The notes under the pieces were generated by a model, which was given only the letters and a program-made list of their open reading frames with translations, was not told the DNA's origin and ran no database searches. This document shows positions 62,075-64,000 of a stretch of 64,000 nt of DNA, one piece after another (the stretch's first letter is position 1; each line of letters starts with the position of its first letter). The translations under genes and the position numbers were made by a program. The stretch covers positions 248,001 to 312,000 of the forward strand of contig NZ_JAUKTR010000001.1 of NCBI RefSeq assembly GCF_030504955.1, written 5' to 3'. This DNA comes from Peiella sedimenti. Lineage in GTDB: Bacteria; Pseudomonadota; Alphaproteobacteria; Caulobacterales; Caulobacteraceae.

Positions 62075-62293
62075 CTAGCCGTCCTCGCCGAACACTGAAG
62101 GTTCGATGTCCATAGTCGCTCCCTTCAGTCGCTGCTTTGCGCACGAGGAGTGGGCATAGACTTGTTGGATCGGGTCGTCGTTGGTTCGGGGACCATCGTG
62201 CCAACGCCATAGGCCCTCAAGCGTCACAAGGATCGCCCCGTCGTCGGAACGTTCGATCCCCCGGTCGCAGAACCAACACGAATATTCGGCCAT
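62075..62293 (-). CDS. Small cysteine-containing hypothetical protein
   Basis: 72 residues. CWFCDRGIERSDDGAILVTL near the N-terminus (CxxC about 6-9) and SSCAKQRL (Cys about 50) suggest a zinc-ribbon-like or metal-binding small domain with a missing fourth ligand. Family not recognised. Second-to-last gene of the cassette-like run; its stop abuts spacer B. Low confidence that it is translated, moderate that the frame is real given the repeat layout. Confidence 0.5.
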   Translation of the reverse strand: MAEYSCWFCDRGIERSDDGAILVTLEGLWRWHDGPRTNDDPIQQVYAHSSCAKQRLKGATMDIEPSVFGEDG

Positions 62294-62316
62294 GATCGTA
62301 GCTTAGCGTTGGAGAT

Positions 62317-62427
62317 GTCCGCTTCCCACCCTTGGCGGACTCTCGCGACGTCCACAATTCAGGTCTGTGTGATGGCCGGTAATGATCAGCTTCCCCATGC
62401 TGCCGGGGGCGAGTTCGGGGTGGTGGC
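62317..62427. repeat. Spacer repeat, copy C (diverged)
   Basis: Starts GTCCGCTTCCCACCCTTGGC, then GGAC; this end is itself a small palindrome (GTCCGC/GCGGAC). The core GTCTGTGTGATGGCCGGTAA (62364-62383), ATGATCAGCTTCCCCATGCT and GCCGGGGGCGAGTTCGGGGT matches A and B with about 15-20 percent change and lacks the tail. Confidence 0.75.
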
Positions 62428-62464
62428 TATTGCCGGGCGGAGAACCCTGAGACACGTTCAGCGG

Positions 62465-62710
62465 ATGGGCTCTACGATCATCACCCCTAAGCAAGGTCTG
62501 TGGGCTGCGCTTTCCGTCCTGCTGCTGCTGGCCGGGCTTGCCGCATCGCGCCGAGCCGGCGTGCTGCAATACTTGTGCTTCGTGGTGCTGGCGGTCGGCT
62601 TTGCGGCCTACGTCATGGGGTTGGTACGTCTTGATCATCGCGGGTGTCCAAGGGGTGTGAGTCCCTTCGATCGATGCGCCCGACTAGGCCTTCCCCGCTG
62701 CCCGACCTAA
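62465..62710 (+). CDS. Small membrane protein, tentative
   Basis: 81 residues from ATG 62465. Two hydrophobic segments (GLWAALSVLLLLAGLAA and AGVLQYLCFVVLAVGFAAYVMGLV), then a polar tail that is unlike a normal protein end. No strong ribosome-binding site; could be part of a longer frame from 62309. Listed as possible only. Confidence 0.35.
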   Translation: MGSTIITPKQGLWAALSVLLLLAGLAASRRAGVLQYLCFVVLAVGFAAYVMGLVRLDHRGCPRGVSPFDRCARLGLPRCPT

Positions 62711-62720
62711 GCTCGCCGCC

Positions 62721-63284
62721 ATGGGACTTCTGACCTTCTGCATGAACGTCACGCTGGACGGCTGCGTCGATCACCAGGAGGGGATCGCCGACGACGAGAC
62801 CCACGCCTTCTACACCCGGCTGATGGACGAGGCCGGGGCCATGCTGTGGGGCCGCGTCACCTATGAGTTGATGGAGGCCTACTGGCCGCTGGTCGCGCGC
62901 CGCGAGGTGGAGGCGCCGCCGGCCCTGCAAGACTGGGCCGACAAGCTGGAGACCAAGCCGAAGTATGTGGTCTCGGCCACGCGGACGGACTTCCCCTGGA
63001 CCAACAGCCATCATCTGGCGGGGGATTTGCGGGCCGGCGTCGAGCGGCTGAAGGCGGCGACGCCGGGCGGCGTGCTGCTGGGCAGCGGCCAGCTGGCGGC
63101 GGCGCTGGACCGGCTGGACCTGATCGATGAGTACCGGTTCCTGATCCACCCCAGGATCGTTGGGCGAGGCCCGACCCTGTTCGAGAGCGGGTTGCCCCGG
63201 ACGCGGCGGCTGGCGCTGATCTCGGCCAGGTCCATGAGCAACGGGGCGGTGGCGATGCATTACCGGCGCGAGCCGCCATGCTGA
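62721..63284 (+). CDS. Dihydrofolate reductase family (RibD C-terminal-like) protein
   Basis: 187 residues. N-terminal strand FCMNVTLDGCVD, LMDEAGAMLWGRVTYELMEAYWPLV, YVVSATRTDFPWTNSHHL, ATPGGVLLGSGQLAAALDRLDLIDEYRFLIHPRIVGRGPTLFESGL. This is the broad RibD/DHFR fold of NADPH-dependent reductases; true folA enzymes have other substrate residues, so a folate reaction is not implied. Coupled by overlap to the following gene (7 bp). Confidence 0.8.
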   Translation: MGLLTFCMNVTLDGCVDHQEGIADDETHAFYTRLMDEAGAMLWGRVTYELMEAYWPLVARREVEAPPALQDWADKLETKPKYVVSATRTDFPWTNSHHLAGDLRAGVERLKAATPGGVLLGSGQLAAALDRLDLIDEYRFLIHPRIVGRGPTLFESGLPRTRRLALISARSMSNGAVAMHYRREPPC

Positions 63285-63679
63285 AGCCGGGGATGTCGGC
63301 GCCGTTGGGAATGGGGCTGTTCGCCCTGTTCGCGGTGCTGGCTGGGCTGGCGCTGCTGATGGCGACCAACCATGCGGCGCCCGGCTGCACCGGACCGGCG
63401 GTGGCCCGGTGCGACTATGTGGCGGTGGCCACGGATGCGCTGGAGGACCGCGGCTATTCATTCCGGCCGACGCTGGCGACCGGCGTCTATGACGAAGGCT
63501 CGTCGGTGCGGGTGCAGCAGATTATTCCCTTTGATCCGAATGCGCTGGTGCACGGCTCATCGGTACTGATCGACAAGCGCAGCTGCCGCGTCTGCATGAT
63601 CGACGATCACCAGATGGCTGAGAACGGCACGCTGGGGCGCCTGCTGATGCGGGCGCCGGCGGTGGAGGCTCTGGGCTAG
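63278..63679 (+). CDS. Hypothetical membrane-anchored protein
   Basis: 133 residues. A single membrane segment (LGMGLFALFAVLAGLALLMAT, about 10-30) is followed by a cysteine-bearing exported domain (GCTGPAVARCDYVAVATD, then RSCRVCMIDDHQMAENG). Two cysteine pairs could form disulphides. No family recognised. Overlaps the DHFR-family gene by 7 bp. Confidence 0.5.
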   Translation: MLKPGMSAPLGMGLFALFAVLAGLALLMATNHAAPGCTGPAVARCDYVAVATDALEDRGYSFRPTLATGVYDEGSSVRVQQIIPFDPNALVHGSSVLIDKRSCRVCMIDDHQMAENGTLGRLLMRAPAVEALG

Positions 63680-63769
63680 GTCGTTTCTCACCGCTTGCTC
63701 ACATTTCGCTCATGCCGCTCACGGCCCGCTGCGGCAGGGTCGGCGCCTCATGCCAGAGGAGGCGAGACG

Positions 63770-64000
63770 ATGCGGGCGGACGTGGTGAAGACGGGCCAGT
63801 GGTACGACACGGCCCTGAGGGCCCTGATGTGGGGCGGGGCGGGGGCGCTGTTGCTGGCGCCGGCCGTGGCTATGCGGTTCACCAGCGAGGTGAACTGGAC
63901 GGGATCGGACTTCATCTTCGCCGGGGTGCTGCTGTTCAGCGCCTGCGGGACGATTGAACTGGCCCTGCGGGCGAGCGGCGCCCTGTCCTATCGGGCCGGG
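63770..64000 (+). CDS. Hypothetical membrane protein, N-terminal part, runs off window
   Basis: 77 residues from ATG 63770, open to the window end. AGGAGG lies 10 bases upstream. Two membrane segments are visible (ALMWGGAGALLLAPAVAM and FIFAGVLLFSACGTIELAL). Unrecognised family. Translated in frame throughout the visible part. Confidence 0.55.
   Translation, partial: MRADVVKTGQWYDTALRALMWGGAGALLLAPAVAMRFTSEVNWTGSDFIFAGVLLFSACGTIELALRASGALSYRAG

Noticed and set aside
61177..62427. Integron attC sites between small genes
   Set aside because: The spacers do not show the GTTRRRY / RYYYAAC core pair expected for attC, and no integrase was found in the window.
62303..62638. 111-residue minus-strand open frame across spacer C
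   Set aside because: His/Gln-rich with no motif, and it runs through the repeat; likely a shadow.

Overview
The window is a GC-rich, densely coding alphaproteobacterial chromosome segment that looks like Caulobacterales, most likely Brevundimonas or a close relative. The main reasons are a recognisable CtrA response regulator, the phosphotransferase ChpT, a PdeA-like phosphodiesterase with a GEDEF motif, a MucR/Ros regulator, GANTC (CcrM-type) sites clustered before ctrA, and a remnant of a Rhodobacter/Caulobacter-type gene transfer agent (GTA). No rRNA, tRNA, CRISPR array, transposase or integrase was found.

Layout. 1-6 kb: M16 peptidase tail, RimJ-like acetyltransferase coupled to the PdeA-like protein, YqgE, a peroxiredoxin, an orphan Vsr nuclease and a hybrid histidine kinase. 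6-11.2 kb: two acyl-CoA dehydrogenases with a MerR regulator, then SelO. 11.2-20 kb: SIMPL protein, NhaA, a TonB-dependent receptor, a DUF885 metallopeptidase, recA and a DCC thiol protein. 20-29 kb: alaS, a glycerophosphodiesterase, DUF2939, isocitrate dehydrogenase, a thioredoxin-reductase-like flavoprotein, DUF4282 and a GH10 xylanase. 28.7-37 kb: fliJ-fliI, a DUF883-like protein, ctrA, an M28 membrane peptidase, arsC, and the chpT-cheY-cheR operon. 37-42 kb: cysQ-like and cysK, then a TetR-controlled four-gene operon with two operator-like palindromes. 42-51 kb: two DUF2336 genes, mucR, a DnaA-domain-IV-like protein paired with a DUF6456 protein, a metallo-beta-lactamase-fold protein, prfC and uncharacterised proteins. 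51-57 kb: an NMT1/THI5-type ABC importer, a 0.7 kb repeat-rich gap, an ABC-F ATPase and a YcgN-like protein. 57-60.6 kb: GTA genes g1-g4, stopping where the major capsid gene should follow. 60.6-62.5 kb: three small genes separated by a related spacer of roughly 100-145 bp. 62.5-64 kb: a DHFR-family protein and small membrane proteins.

How it works together. The window concentrates parts of the Caulobacter cell-cycle circuit: CtrA, ChpT (which passes phosphate to CtrA), a PdeA-like c-di-GMP enzyme, MucR (known to act at ctrA-type promoters in this order), a DnaA-related DNA-binding protein, and flagellar export genes. Metabolic genes form small modules: acyl-CoA oxidation under a MerR regulator, and sulfur assimilation (CysQ-CysK).

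The less ordinary content is in the repeats and in the 54-63 kb stretch. A GC-rich palindromic repeat recurs between genes, supplies the ribosome-binding site of two genes and has apparently entered the coding sequence of the ABC-F ATPase. A second, REP-like hairpin shows compensatory base changes between copies and interrupts the GTA cluster. The GTA cluster is truncated, and a cassette-like run of small genes follows it. All family names come from reading the sequence; no database search was run.
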